From NCBI GenBank assembly GCA_027924645.1, contig BSBN01000040.1, positions 2,480,001 through 2,544,000 on the forward strand: a stretch of DNA of 64,000 nucleotides. The letters run 5' to 3'. How positions within the stretch are numbered: position 1 is the stretch's first letter; each line of letters starts with the position of its first letter. The notes beneath the pieces are model-generated. The model worked only from the letters and a program-made list of their open reading frames with translations. It was not told the DNA's origin and ran no database searches. The translations under genes were made by a program, and so were the position numbers. This DNA comes from Cunninghamia lanceolata. Taxonomy: Eukaryota; Streptophyta; Pinopsida; Cupressales; Cupressaceae. Shown here in pieces: positions 34,477-46,654 of the stretch.

Positions 34477-37400
34477 AATGACGAAGCTTTAGCTGAGTTC
34501 ATGGGACTCTGGGAAGGTATCCCTCTTGGTGATCATAAAGCAGGTTTTGTAATGGAACTAGAACCAACAGCTTATTTTGGTGAGAATGCCAAATCCTCTA
34601 GTCGCAAAAGTAAAAATAAAGAAAGATCTCTAGGTGAAAACCACACTGTGGCACCCCCTGATCACAAAATAGAAAAAACAAAGGACGTATCCAAAGGTGA
34701 AAACCCAACTGTGGCACCTAAGGATGGAGGATTTGACCTTCCCCTACCATCTAAGTATCAAGAGAAGTCAGCTCTCCTAGTGGAAGATTCTACAGAGATA
34801 AACCTTGGCACAGAGAAAAATCCAAAGACCACATTCCTAGCAGCATCATTATCCGAAACCGAGCATAGAAATCTTAACACATTCTTCTTACAGAGAACCA
34901 TCAACTTTGCATGGACCTATGTTGATATGCCAGGGTTAGACCCTAAGCTAGTTGTTCACTATCTCACAGTTGATCCAAAAGTCAAGCCAGTCAAGCAAAA
35001 GCTAAGAAAGATGCACCCACAAATAGCTCTCTTAGTAAAAGTGGAAATACAGAAGCTGTTAGATGCAAAGTTCATATGACCTATTGACTATTCAGATTGG
35101 GTCTCCAACATTGTACCTGTATCTAAACCCAATGGGTGCATCCGCATGTGTAATGATTTCAGAGACCTTAATAAGGCATGTCCCAAAGACGACTTTCCAC
35201 TACCGAACATTGACATTATAGTTGACTTGACAGCAGGTCATGAAATGCTTTCTCTCATGGATGGATTCTCAGGCTACAATCAGATAAGGATAGCAGAAGA
35301 AGATCAACATAAAACAACTTTTACTTGTCCTTGGGGTAATTATTGTTGGTGCGTCATGTCGTTTGGTCTAAAGAATGTAGGAGCAACCCATCAGAGAGCA
35401 ATGATAGTGATATTCTACGATCTATTTCATCATATCATGGAGGACTATGTTGATGACATACTAGCTAAATCTTCTAGGGTAGATCACATACAAGTTCTAG
35501 GATAGATCTTTGACAGGCTCAAGAAATACCAAATAAGACTCAATCCAAAGAAGTGTGTCTTTGGTGTAACATTAGGGAAGTTGTTGGGATACATTGTATC
35601 TCGCAGAGGTATCAAAGTAGACCCCACAAAAGTAAAAGCCATAGTAGAGATGCCTCCACCAAAGAACCTTAAAGCATTAAGGAGCCTTCAAGGAATGTTG
35701 CAATCCATCAGGTGTTTCATCTCACAGCTAGTAGATAAATGTCAACCATTTCAACACTTACTCCAAAAGGATGTCTCATTCCGATGGGATTATAAGTGTC
35801 AAGCAGCATTTGATCAGCTTAAAGAATATCTGGCTACACCTCCTATATTGGTTCCACCAGTTGCTGATAAACCTTTGATATTATACATCTCAACTACAAC
35901 TTCGGCCCTAGGGACCTTGCTAGCACAACATGATGAAATAGGAAAAGAGCATGCAATTTACTATATCAGTCGAACCTTGGTGGGATATGAACTCAATTAT
36001 TCACCAATGGAAAGGGCTTGTTTAGCAGTAGTGTTCGCTTCCCAAAAGCTATGGCATTACATGTTGAACCAACACACAAATCTTATAGCCAAAATTGATC
36101 CCTTGAAATATCTACTAGCAAAAGTAGCTCTCACAGGCTGATTAGCTAAATGGGTCATGATCCTTAGTGAGTTCGACATTGAATATGTGGATCGTAAAGC
36201 AATCAAAGGACAAGCACTAGCAGATCAACTAGCAGAAAAACCCATGATAGATACACACCCTGTGGTAGTAGACTTTCTAGATGAGAATCTCTTCACTCTT
36301 TCCAACTCAATAATGTGGAAGTTGTATTTTGACGGTTCCTACGCACAACACGGATCAGGGGCTAGTATATTGTTCATCACACCTCAAAATGACTATATTC
36401 CAAAGTCATATTGGCTTGCATTCCCTTGCACCAACAATATAGATGAGTATGATGCACTCCTCATAGGTCTCAATACAGCAGTTCAATGGGACGTCACAGA
36501 ATTACAAGTATATGGAGATTCACAGCTAGTCATTCGCCAAGTCACATATGAGTACCAAACAAAAGATGAAAAGTTGGTCCCCTACAAACAACTAGTGGAT
36601 GCCTACAAACCACATTTTTCTAGCATCACATTTGAGCAAATTCCAAGAGAGCATAACAAAGCTGCGGATTCTATGGCTTCTATAGGGTCACTGATTGACA
36701 TGCCTACTAATACACATAAATGTGAATTCTTGATCAAGCAATTGTTGATACCAGTCGTCGATGTTCCTGTTACTGAAATCATTTGTGAACTTGTTGGTCC
36801 CAATTCCACATGGTATGAAGATATCTATGACTACCTTAAACATAATACCTTTCCCCCTGACCTATCATCCACCCAACGCAAAACCTTTATCCGTCGATCC
36901 TCTCGTTACATCATTCTGGGTGATACACTATATTGCCGGAGTCTCGATGGTATCCTCTTATGATGTCTTAACACGGAAGAAGCTGAAGCTACCTTACGAG
37001 ACATACACAAAGGTGTCTGTGGTGCACATTCTACTGGTCCTAATCTTGCTAAAAAGATACTCAGAATAGGTTATTACTGGCCTACAATAGAGCAAGATGC
37101 TACACAGTTTGCTAAGAAGTGTCTACAATGCCAGCAGCATGGAGATTTGGTTCACACACCAGCTCATGAATTACAACTTGTGACAACTCCTTGGCCTTTT
37201 TCTCAATGGGGCCTCAACCTCGTAGGACAAATCCACCCTTCCTCCTCCAATGGCCACAAGTTTATCATTACCGCCACTGAGTATTTCACGAAGTGGGTGG
37301 AAGCCATTCCTATGACCTATATCACCGGTAAGCAAATAGCTAAGTTTATCCTAAACTACCTCATATGTTGGTATGGTATTCCCGAAGCCATTGTCACTGA

Positions 37401-38091
37401 TAATGGGAGACCATTCAAGAACCAAGATGTCCATGCCTTATGCATATAATACAACATCCAACATCGCTTTTCAACTCCCTACTATCCGCAGAGTAACGGC
37501 CAAGCTGAGGCTTCCAATAAAACCATTCTCAAGTTCCTCAAGAAAATAGTCAATGAAGCTGGTCGTGATTGGCACTTGCAACTCAATCCTACCCTATGGG
37601 CCTATTGCACTAGTATCAGAACACCAACTAGTGCCACACCCTATGCCTTGGTCTATGGCTCTGAAGCCATCCTATCTATAGAGGTCAAGATCCCATCCCT
37701 TAGAGTATCCATGCAGGACCTGATCGGCGGAGAAGAGTATCGCACTTCCAGATTAGCTGAGCTCAAACTACTAGATGAGAGGTGCCTTGCCACGCTTAAT
37801 CATCTCCATGTCTATCAAAACTACCTCTAGCGTAATTACAACAAAAAGATCAAAGAAAGACGGTTTCAAGTTGGTGATCTTGTACTTAAAGAGAATCAGA
37901 GAAATCAAGCAGATCAAGAAAAGAAGGGCAAGTTTGAGCCTAACTGGTTAGGTCCCTTTATTGTCATAGCCGCATATGGATCAGAAGCTTATACTTTAGC
38001 TACACCTGACGGTATTCCTCTAGATGAGCCACTTAACAGTGTCCATCTCAAGAAGTTCCATGCTTGTTCCTCAGAGTATTCCAAAAAATAA
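34477..38091 (+). pseudogene. pol: E2 pol: RT, RNase H x2, integrase (broken)
   Basis: Same frame as gag-protease. Reverse transcriptase from about 34930 (MPGLDPK; LNKACPKDDFPLPNID; YVDD about 35449), RNase H about 35860-36120, archaeal-type RNase H about 36310-36690 (YFDGSYAQHG, YGDSQLV, NKAADSMA), integrase zinc domain about 36990-37140, core about 37200-37520. The first integrase Asp is Asn (GLNLVG at 37216-37218; E1 has GLDLVG), while TDNGRP and NGQAEA are kept. Stops at 35077, 35503, 36139, 36961, 37447 and 37828; natural stop TAA at 38089-38091. Confidence 0.92.
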
Positions 38092-38126
38092 AAAAATAAA
38101 AAAATAAAAAAATCTGTGCTCTAGTG

Positions 38127-38190
38127 AAAACCTGGTAAACAGGTGCCTTGGATACATACCATAGTGAAAACCTGGCAAACAGGTGCTATG
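38127..38190 (+). repeat. Two stem-loop repeats after E2 pol
   Basis: Two copies of GTGAAAACCTGG.AAACAGGTG. The second is flanked by CATAG/CTATG arms. Homologous to E1 11547-11680, where the corresponding arms are CATGA/TCATG. Confidence 0.85.
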
Positions 38191-38649
38191 TGTAGAGTCA
38201 GCACCCATCGTCTATCAAGTCCTATTCACTCTGTGTCCAGTTCACAACGCACTTCATCCATCCCTCCATAATAAAACCATTGACTTGGTTTGCATTTCCA
38301 TCACCCTATCTAATATAGCTTGGAAATTTGTCAATGTCCGTCATCGTCACCCCGCATCTTGATCTATGTCTACAGTTAACACTGTCTTGTCCTAGGTCAA
38401 GTCTTTCTATGTCTTCTTTGGAAGTCACCCATGCAATTTCCTCTACCAGAATGGGGGCAATTCCTTCCTTAACTTAGGTCTAGGATGGGTTCCTTGTTCG
38501 TGGTTCACAATGCGCTCTTCAATCTTTCTCCTTTCCGCAGATAGCACTCTTTAACGGACACATCGCCCCTACGATAAGGCTGTTATCTTCTCAACACTTT
38601 CCTGCATCATCACATCAACCAGAACTACATATCATCTCATTTCAGTCTT

Positions 38650-38887
38650 AAGGTACCTTGGTCCCATGGATATGGGTATGTAGGCAGGCTGGAATATGAA
38701 GGAAGTATCCAGTACTCAGGTACATAAGATCTCCCCCTCACCACCTTGACCCATCTCATCACTCTATCCAGAACTACATATTTATCATTTTTCATCTTTC
38801 CTCGTAATGTGCCTTGATCCCATGGATACAGGGTATGTAGGCAGTCTGGAATACGAAGGATGTATTTAGTACTCAGGCACACACGAT
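38650..38887 (+). repeat. Duplicated block with GTATGTAGGCAG core
   Basis: Two copies, about 38652-38722 and 38812-38886, sharing TCCCATGGATA, GGGTATGTAGGCAG, CTGGAATA and TAGTACTCAGG-type words. TATGTAGGCA recalls the ACGTAGGCA of the E1 duplicated block. Confidence 0.85.
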
Positions 38888-40319
38888 CCATCATTCTCCA
38901 CCCACCCCAATCCATTAGCATTGTCACCTTTCTTGTCAGTCGTTTAGCCAAAATCCATTTGCCTCGACTTGACTAACTCAAGTAGCAAGCTAGTGCATCC
39001 TTTCAAAGCAAAAGTTCTTAACAAACCTGATGCAAAGCAGCTTACTTCCAGAGTCATCTACTGTCATGCATATCGATTGCCAACATCAGCTAGTTACCAC
39101 TTAACCAAAGCCCTAGATCAACAAGCTTGTCTTCTGCACAATGTTCCATTGTCGAGACCAACACACGCATCTCCTATGACATGTGGCATTTCCTACAGTG
39201 AGACATTGTCTTTTTAGGTAGATCGCACCCTTTAACAAACACAGATTTCCTACAATAAGGTTGTTATCCTTCCTATCCAATCTATCCTAAGAAACCTCTT
39301 TGGCAAGAGAATATGTTGGCTATATGTTTACTTTGTAAGTTAGTCAATTTGTGTTATGGTTTATCTTTTGTTCCTTTTATCCATTACCTATTCAAGACTA
39401 CCTTGATTTATCTATAATCTTAGTACATTGCGATGCAGTACGGATTGGGGGCATAGTCATTGCTTTTTTGTGTGTGCCGTGTTTGAGGAATGATCTTTAG
39501 CATCTTTCTTAGCATTCTATTTATCTTGTATGTGTTACAACCCAGCATCTTACATATTAATAATTATTCTTGCATTTACATGTATTGAAGTTTATTTTAT
39601 GTTCAAGACTATGGCTTATTCACATGTTCTAACAAGGTCATATTATTTCTAAAGGATCTAAGTTCAAACTGCTTGCTTGCAGAGTCAACATCCATGCACT
39701 TGGATATTACTGCACCTTGGTCTTTTATACCTTGGTGCCGAACTATCCACGTGCTATATCAAAAATAAGGATTACTCTTTATATACAAATTGTGAAACCA
39801 ATGCAACAAGCTCATTCATCCATTCCCACAACCTTTATATCATTTTCATTGCAGTAACCGATCAACAGTCTCTGTCCTCCACCTCTTCCTATTCTCTCTG
39901 GTGAATATATGCAAAACCCACATGTCAGATATTACTAGTCATAACATCTATATCATCATAATTACTATCATCATACATCTATAAGCATCATATACACCAT
40001 ATACATCATCACATCAATCTATAATCATACATACATGTCATCAGGTAATGCATACACAAAAGCATGAACATCAATGAGCAGAATAGATCATCATATATCT
40101 CATATAAAGGTCATCATAATACAAAATGTCTGTGTCTACATCAATAGTCCATATGTATACATCCAAATATACATCAATATAGTACATCAAGGCTATCAAG
40201 AGCCCCCAAAATATACATCAAGATGCATGTAGGCATCTGTCCAAAATGATACAAATGGTACAATGTACAAGTGTCCATCGTGATACGAGTATGGTACAAA
40301 TATGATACAATATACAAGC

Positions 40320-42340
40320 TGTGCATGCCCTAGCGGGTAGAGCTGCCCTCCTACTCTTGCCCCTGTCCTCCACCTATGCTCGGTGTGGGTCCCCCTGCTG
40401 GTCCTTCTCCTCCCCCTAGTGGCACAAATGGTCCTCTCACTAAGGACAGTGATTGTCCTGTCCGGTAAGACCCTGATGCCCCAGACCTACTCCTATCTCA
40501 GTAGTTGGGTGCCTGCTGTGCTGCTGGTACCGCACCCACATAAAGACCTCTGTAATACTCTGCCTCTCTCCCCACAGATACTAGCTCTCCCTGCACCTGG
40601 ATGAGCTCACTGTATAGAGACCTCTGGTCTGCACTCAGTGCACGATGGGCCTCATCTCTCTCCCATCTAACTCTATGTAGTGTGGCCTCTGTTGTCAATC
40701 ACAGCTGTGCCTCTGCATCCCTCTCCTGCATAGCCTGGGCTAGCTGCCCATCATCCCCTGTCGGTGCGGGCACTGCCTGCACTGCTGTCTATACTTGTGC
40801 CTGTACCTACGCTTGTACCTGGCCCTATACCTGTGCCTGCATGCCTATCTGTAAGTGTGCCAGGGCTGTCTGTGTTGTAGCTGCCACCTGTGTCTGCACC
40901 TGTGCTAGGGCCTTGGCCTGTCTCACCTCCACCCTAGTTGCATCCCTGTCTCTCCTCAGTCGCACCATCCAGAGCTCTAATCAAGTCCTTTGAGCTATCT
41001 CCTCCTATAATAACCACTCAGCTCTCTCCAAATCAGTCTCTACCGCTGGCTCCTCCTCCTCCGCCATCTCCACATTTGCCTGTGAGCCGCTGGCCTCCCC
41101 AACTGCCTACTGTCTGGCTACTCTAGCCTGTTGTCTGATCCTGGCCTCTGCGCCTGGGACTAGTACCTCCCCCACTACCCCTGCCACGCCTGGTGTAGTC
41201 AGTCTCACCGGCCTGTGTGTCTGCCAATACCTATCATACTTTGGCAATATCCCTGGATCGTCTAGTCCTGTATCCCAATCCCATCTCACGGGGACAAGTC
41301 CCCGTACCTCTGCTAATGCTGTAGCCACTGGAATCTCTGCGTCCTAGTCTCTAACCTCCCTCTACGTCTTGGCGTGCGTCGCCTCCCCCACTGGTAGTCC
41401 ATGTGGTATCCCAAATTGCCTGAGTACCCGCTCTGACAGGTACCTCTCTATCGTGTCTGTCCGTCTCCTGAACAGATACCGAGCCTATCTGCAGTACATC
41501 AGCTGCTCATGCTCATCCTCCCACTCCTCACATAATAACCATGGCCTCCACACAAAAAGGTCCATCTCGTCGATCTGCTGCCTCCAGTGGCTGATAGATC
41601 CTAGCCTCCGATGTGTAATCACTCCCTCATACAAAAATGCGTATGGCTCCCCCCTGGCCCATTGGCGCTATGTCATGGGTCGGATCACTGGGATATGCTC
41701 CCACGCCCACACCTGTAGCAAAGTCACCCCTGCTGAGAGACTCCTGCCTCTCTTGTACACGCAGTGGTGCATGTCTTGGTACAACTGCCCTAGCACACAA
41801 GGGCCCCATGCATACTGAATGCCATGTGTGAACATCCCTGATAGTACAGTGCCCCAGCCCACTGATAATCCTCTAGATCTCCTGTCGGGGTAGAGGAAGC
41901 TGCCAATCAATGAGGACACTATCCACCTGATCCTATCACAGAGTCTTGAGACATCTACCCACCGAATCTCTCCATCGTCTATCTTGAGGTCATCTGTGTA
42001 GAATACCTCTACCATGCCTACCTCTCCTCGCGTCGGGTCAAAGTCCACTCTCTGCCCATCAATCTGAATCCTCAGGATGTGATACACATCCTCCAAAGTC
42101 ACTGTCGCCTCCCCTGTCGGAAAGTGAAACGAGCCTCTCACTGTGAAATCTCTCCACAACTACTATCACTAGGGTGAGATTCTCCCTAATGTGTGTCAAA
42201 TGTGCAACATGCCATAAACCTATGTGCTCTAGGAATGCATCCTCCTCCCATGTCAGCTGTACTACCTCATGTGCTATCGAGTGGTGTCGCTCTCTCGACA
42301 TCAACGGCGGCATAATCCTCTGCATCCATAAGCAAACCAC
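40320..42340 (-). pseudogene. Antisense plant mobile domain (PMD) gene in E2
   Basis: Read from right to left. ATG near 42340, then an N-terminal segment (LEHIGLWHVAHLTHIREN), a frame change near 42160, and the PMD core at 42159-41668 (FHFPTGEATVTLEDVYHIL; WGTVLSGMFTHG). Downstream come RYLSERVLRQFGIPHGLPVG in a second frame near 41400-41450, then 41328-41107, and a likely coiled coil (40698-40498; TLHRVRWERDEAHRAL). PMD proteins occur both as plant host genes and as passengers of transposons; their biochemical role is not established. Here the gene lies opposite to gag-pol between two blocks conserved in E1, so it is an element passenger. Several frame changes and stops make this copy non-functional. 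Confidence 0.8.
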
Positions 42341-42464
42341 TTGTCAGTTCTTCTATATCATATCCCCCAACTCCTATCTACTTCTATTCTATCCAACCCC
42401 TTTTCTAGCTAGGGTAGTCAACCCTTCAGTCAACCTTGACTAGATTCCTCTTCTCAGCTAACCA

Positions 42465-42860
42465 AACGCACTTTGTTTCACACAAAGGCGCTGTCCTGTT
42501 CTGCCAAAAGCGCCTTACTGCTTATGCAGTAGCGCTGAGCTCTCTTCTACCAACCGCGACTTGATTTACAAGTGCGCCTCACTCTGTTGCCAAAAGCGCC
42601 TAATTGTCCTACCAACCGCAACCTATTTTTTTGCTAACCCTCCCAACCGCGCCTTATGTCCACACCAATCGCGCTACACTGTCTCACTAGAAGTGCTGTG
42701 GCTTCCTACCAAACGCGTTGTGGTGCGGAGCCTAAAAACCAAAAGCGTGTTGGTTTTACCAAACGCATTGCACCCTCCTACCAGACGTGCTGCAGCACGC
42801 CAAAAGCACCCTAACCAACTACCACTAGCGCTGCAGTGCCCTAAAGCACTTTTGGCTAAC
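42465..42860 (-). repeat. Leader-type repeat array of antisense PMD gene
   Basis: On the minus strand GCGCTTTTGG-type words recur at about 22-bp steps (plus-strand GCGC at 42488, 42510, 42532, 42574 and 42596, with variants up to 42850). This is the same unit seen in the sense leader of E2, here in the presumed 5' untranslated region of the antisense transcript. Confidence 0.85.
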
Positions 42861-43315
42861 TTGAAAACCCTACCTAGACCTAGCCCTAATCTGCCCTCAA
42901 ATGACCAATTCAAGTGAGGTTTTCAAACACTTACCACTGCCGGAGCTCCTACAGGCCTCCTGTATGTCCACACTAACTTTGCCCGATGCATGTGTGCTGG
43001 AATCAGCATCTCTTCGCGATGTCTGCTCCTTCCACTCACCCTAAGTTTGGAGGCTCTACTCTCTAAATTTAGAAGCTCTTAGGGTGCAAATGAGGATTGT
43101 GGTCCCCATGGGTCCTATTTATAGCATCCGTCCCTCATTTTTCTTTTCTTCCCACCCCATTTTGATTTTCCTCCTACTTTGTCACGCACTTGTCTCGTCA
43201 AGCGTCAACACAGTTCCTCTGTAGTTTCCCTATCTTCCTGCTTGAGGGGGCATACGCTAGGGAAACTACCTACACTGGGGCATCAAAAATTGTATCATAT
43301 CTTCAACTATCGATT
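42861..43315. other. Antisense promoter region and 3' end of E2
   Basis: No coding region. It contains the minus-strand TATA box at 43115-43124 and a short block shared with E1 before the polypurine tract. Confidence 0.6.
43115..43124 (-). promoter_or_regulatory. TATA box for antisense PMD transcript
   Basis: CTATAAATAG on the minus strand, about 780 bp ahead of the PMD start codon and just upstream of the minus-strand repeat array. A good match to a plant TATA box in the right orientation. Confidence 0.55.
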
Positions 43316-43362
43316 TCTTTGACACAACGCTGTAAATTGCATTGCATCAAAGAGGGGCAAAA
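43316..43362 (+). promoter_or_regulatory. E2 polypurine tract with overlapping hairpin
   Basis: AAAGAGGGGCAAAA directly before the 3' LTR, identical to E1. TCTTTGA (43316-43322) pairs with TCAAAGA (43347-43353). Confidence 0.85.
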
Positions 43363-44515
43363 TGTAGAAAACCTAAATGACCAAGTCACCGCACCACTTG
43401 CATTTTGTCTAATTCTTCTAATCACCTGCATTTCACACATTAATTAAATAATCTAAATTATTTAATTAATTTCATCAAATTCTTCTAAACCACCAAATTT
43501 TGACATTAATTGAATAAATCCTCTTTATTCAATTAATTAAATCAAATTCCTCTATTATTCTTCCACAATTAAATAGTTTTAATTATTTAATTAGATCATT
43601 GTCACCTTCCAAAATTCACATCCATATTAATTAAATAAACCTAATTATTTAATTAATTCAACAAATTCCCTCTTACCTACAATTAAATAATTCTGAAATT
43701 ATTTAATTAAATCAAAATTATTCTTTCAAAATCATGTACAACAATTAAATAAATTTATTTATTTAATTTGCTTTCAAATCTTCTAAATTAAATAATTCTA
43801 ATTATTTAATTGTTTCTTCCAATAATATCTTCTCTAAATTTAAATAAATTAATTATTTATTTAAATTGCTTTTTCTTCTAAATTTGAGTTATCTTCAATA
43901 TAACTCAAGCTTTTTTAGCTCATGCAATTAAATATTTCTAATATTTAATAAAGCAAAATATCTTCTTATTCTCATGCAAATCTTTTCTTCTTGTTTTAAA
44001 TCACTTAACTGATCATTACATTCTATTAATTGCTTTAACTCATTCTTCTATTCTTAGCAAATCTTCTCATGCAAAAGAAAGCAAGACACTTGTCTTCTTA
44101 TTCGTTGCACGTTCCTCAATTGTTCTCCTCCATCGATTCTTCTGAATTATTTGGACCATTGATCAATTTTGGATGAAACCTATATAAACCCCCATCATCT
44201 CCTTCATTGAGCCTCTCTCTTCGATCGTATTCTCAGGCATACTTAACAGCGCTTTGAGCATACAAATGCATCGATTAAGCAACCTCACGATCTCTTAACA
44301 TTGATCTCTTGAGCACACTACTTGCTTGTTGTAGCTATGGCTTCACAACTCCATTGAGTAATCTACACTTCTCCAAAGGGAATAATACAAACTTTGGTAA
44401 GAGCTTTCATTTTTCTTTGATTTGATGATATTGGCTTTTACTTAGATTGGTTCACTTTATGTGATTGGTTTTGGTTTTATTAGTTTTGATTTAATCAATT
44501 TTTTCCTCATACACA
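43363..44515 (+). repeat. E2 3' LTR
   Basis: 1153 bp partner of 26953-28109. The palindrome array is at 43440-43949. Several differences from the 5' LTR fall in the hairpin loops or keep pairing. Confidence 0.95.
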
Positions 44516-44520
44516 GCTAG
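44516..44520. repeat. Target site duplication of E2, right
   Basis: GCTAG, against GCTGG at 26948-26952. Confidence 0.7.
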
Positions 44521-44825
44521 TATTTCAGTCCTAATTGGTCTGCAATCTATTTTGGCATTACAAAACTACTTGCTCCACTATCCACCATACATTTGTGTAC
44601 TAGTTTGTCTCCTATTATCAATGACACATAAAATGGAAGTGGTTTAGCACTCTTACTTGGCTGTTTACTACTGTCCTGGGATGAATTTGTAAAGACAGCC
44701 CTAGCTGGGTCAACTGTTGCATCATTTGACACTCTTAAATCAGATAAGGCAGAATGTAACATGTCCTTTTGACCCAGGATGGCTAAGGAATCCCACATAG
44801 ATATTGTCACATTCATTTTCTTCAT
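44521..44825 (-). pseudogene. E3 protease, N-terminal part
   Basis: Minus-strand frame from 44825 ending in the active site motif MVDSGASSFVMPK and a stop at 44547-44549. The rest of the region resumes at 26947 beyond E2 (LQLDGTSINTVG...). The D-S-G-A active site differs from D-G-G in E1 and E2. Interrupted by E2 a few residues after the active site. Confidence 0.85.
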
Positions 44826-45204
44826 ATTTTCAATTATATTAAAAGGTGAAGTGACATTTACCTTTTGATGTGACTTTGCAGCAGCAATATCAACCTGAAT
44901 GAGCTTGTTCTTTGGCAGCTGCTTGAGTGTTCCTTTGTAAAATATGGGGAATCTAGGATGTAGAAGGATCAGCAGGTCCTTTTCCTTTGTTTGTTTCTTG
45001 ATCTATCTCATAACCCCTCTTTTTAGCTCTTGTATTTGCTGCAACTAAAGTATCATCCCTGTTTACACCACAAAACTCATCTCCCTGCCAGTTTAGAAAG
45101 GCAATATCATTTTGAGGCTATTCTTGCTACTGTACAGCTCCATCATTAGGTGTGTTTGGCTATGAAACTGCAACATTTTGTACCATTAGGGCCTGATTTA
45201 TCAC

Positions 45205-46522
45205 TCCATTTGAACAGGTTGACTAACTGTGTAACTGGTTGCAAGGGAAACACCATTCATACTTAGCTGCAAGGTTGTTTTGAACAAGGGCAAGGTCTCT
45301 AACTGCATTAATGGGTGCAGGATTATAAGGCTAGAAAGGTCTTTGGTTTACATTCTACCTAGCACCCTAGTAATTGCCTTGATAAGGTGGCCTATTAGCT
45401 TGGTATGGCTGGTTTTGTCCTTGATAAGGCTAATTTTGCCCTTGGTTTACTTGCTAATAAGGCTATATGTTTTGGGACTGCTACTTTTTAATATTTATTA
45501 GCTCATTTCCAAAAGTTTGAACAATATTCTCTATCTTCTGTTGGCTATTTTTAATCTCTCATAGCTCTTGTGATGAGTTGGAAGCGGCAGTCTCTGGATT
45601 GGCAGCACTTGGTAATGCTTCTACAGTAGGTAAGGGGCAAAAGATGGAATTGGCAAAGGCATTGAAGACTAAATTTCAAAAAAATGGGCACTGGTGGTCT
45701 GGGTGCTATTTTCCCAGCCTGAATCAAGTTGTTTTCTACTCTAATAGCTATTTCATATGCATCAGGTAAACTTGTACCTCCCATTGATTGTATCATTACT
45801 GAAATATCACTATTTAGAGCTTTCAAATAGTATAGAAATGCATATTCTGATGAAGGCCTTATCGTGGCAGGAATTCTGTTCCATGTCTTCTGAAACTGGA
45901 AGTTGAAATCCGTCATTTGCTCCTAGGGAGCTCTCTTTATTGTAGTCAACTATTCAACCAGTGATAAATTATCAGACTTATCTTGAAATTGCTTGTTCAT
46001 CTTGTCGCCTAAGTCACCCCAAGTTCCAATGGTTTGTACTAGTAAATTCTTGAACCACTGTAATGCTTTTCTTTTAAATGAGGTAGCCAACAACCTGATG
46101 GCTACATTTTCTTGAGTTACATGATGAACACCACATAGAGAAGCCATGTCTCTAATGTGTTCGATTGGGGTAGTTTGATCCTCCCCTGTGAAATAAGGTA
46201 GGCCCTTCAAGGCTACCATGGGTATATTATCATGATGTGTTAAGTTCAATGGGATGCCCCCATCAAATGCTACAAATGACTGATTCCTTGCCATTGGAAT
46301 AGTTGTAGGTGGGTTTGCTTGAAATGGTACAGGAGCTGCAGGTACTACTGGTCTGAAACTTGGTGGGGTTGATTGAATTCTTTTTGAAACTAGAGTCCTT
46401 CTCACATTTCTACTCTGTCTTCTAGGTGGAGACAGCTGCAAGTAATCAAAGGAACTTGAACTCTGAGTTTGTATCCTTTTCATAAAAGTGTGACAGCACT
46501 GATCTACTTGTCTTTTCTTCAA
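45205..46522 (-). pseudogene. gag: E3 gag (broken)
   Basis: Minus strand. 46522-45950 carries the start of the capsid-like domain (GLPYFTGEDQTTPIEHI, then RLLATSFKRKALQWFKNL) and continues at 45916-45551 (FQFQKTWNRIPATIRPSSEY). A zinc-knuckle-like motif C-X2-C-X3-H-X4-C lies at 45252-45213, with a TAG inside it. The first frame begins MKKRQVDQCC, but the true start may lie further right. Confidence 0.82.
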
Positions 46523-46631
46523 TATGAGTTGCCAGATATACAGAAAAATGCCTCTTAAAGGCTTGATAATGCTGGCAGCATATCAAAACCAACAATATGC
46601 GTGAAACATAAGCACTGTTTGGATTCAAACA

Positions 46632-46649
46632 CTCCCACCAAGCATGCCA
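46632..46649 (-). other. Primer binding site of E3
   Basis: On the minus strand TGGCATGCTTGGTGGGAG, five bases inside the LTR boundary. 15 of 18 identical to the E2 site. Confidence 0.7.
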
Positions 46650-46654
46650 AAAAT

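Larger units (their letters stand above)
38092..40319 (+). other. E2 3' region between pol and PMD cassette
   Basis: No gene seen. It begins with an A-rich run, then stem-loop repeats (38127-38190) and a duplicated block (38650-38887). A block near 39148-39200 is homologous to E1 13086-13138. From about 39940 the sequence is rich in CATCATATA words of low complexity. Confidence 0.6.
26953..44515 (+). mobile_element. E2: Tat-like LTR retrotransposon with antisense PMD gene
   Basis: 17,563 bp, LTRs of 1157 and 1153 bp, near-perfect target duplication, inserted in E3. The layout matches E1: primer site, repeat-rich leader, gag-protease-pol in one frame, 3' stem-loops, then an extra cassette (40320-43124) holding an antisense plant-mobile-domain gene, and a polypurine tract identical to that of E1. 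The LTRs differ at a few dozen positions by eye (about 3%), so the insertion looks older than E1. Gag and pol contain many stops, and the integrase has lost its first catalytic aspartate. Confidence 0.95.

Noticed and set aside
40601..40993. Cys/Ala-rich plus-strand frame in the E2 3' region
   Set aside because: It lies opposite the antisense PMD gene and reflects its Gln/Ala-rich repeat-like tail.
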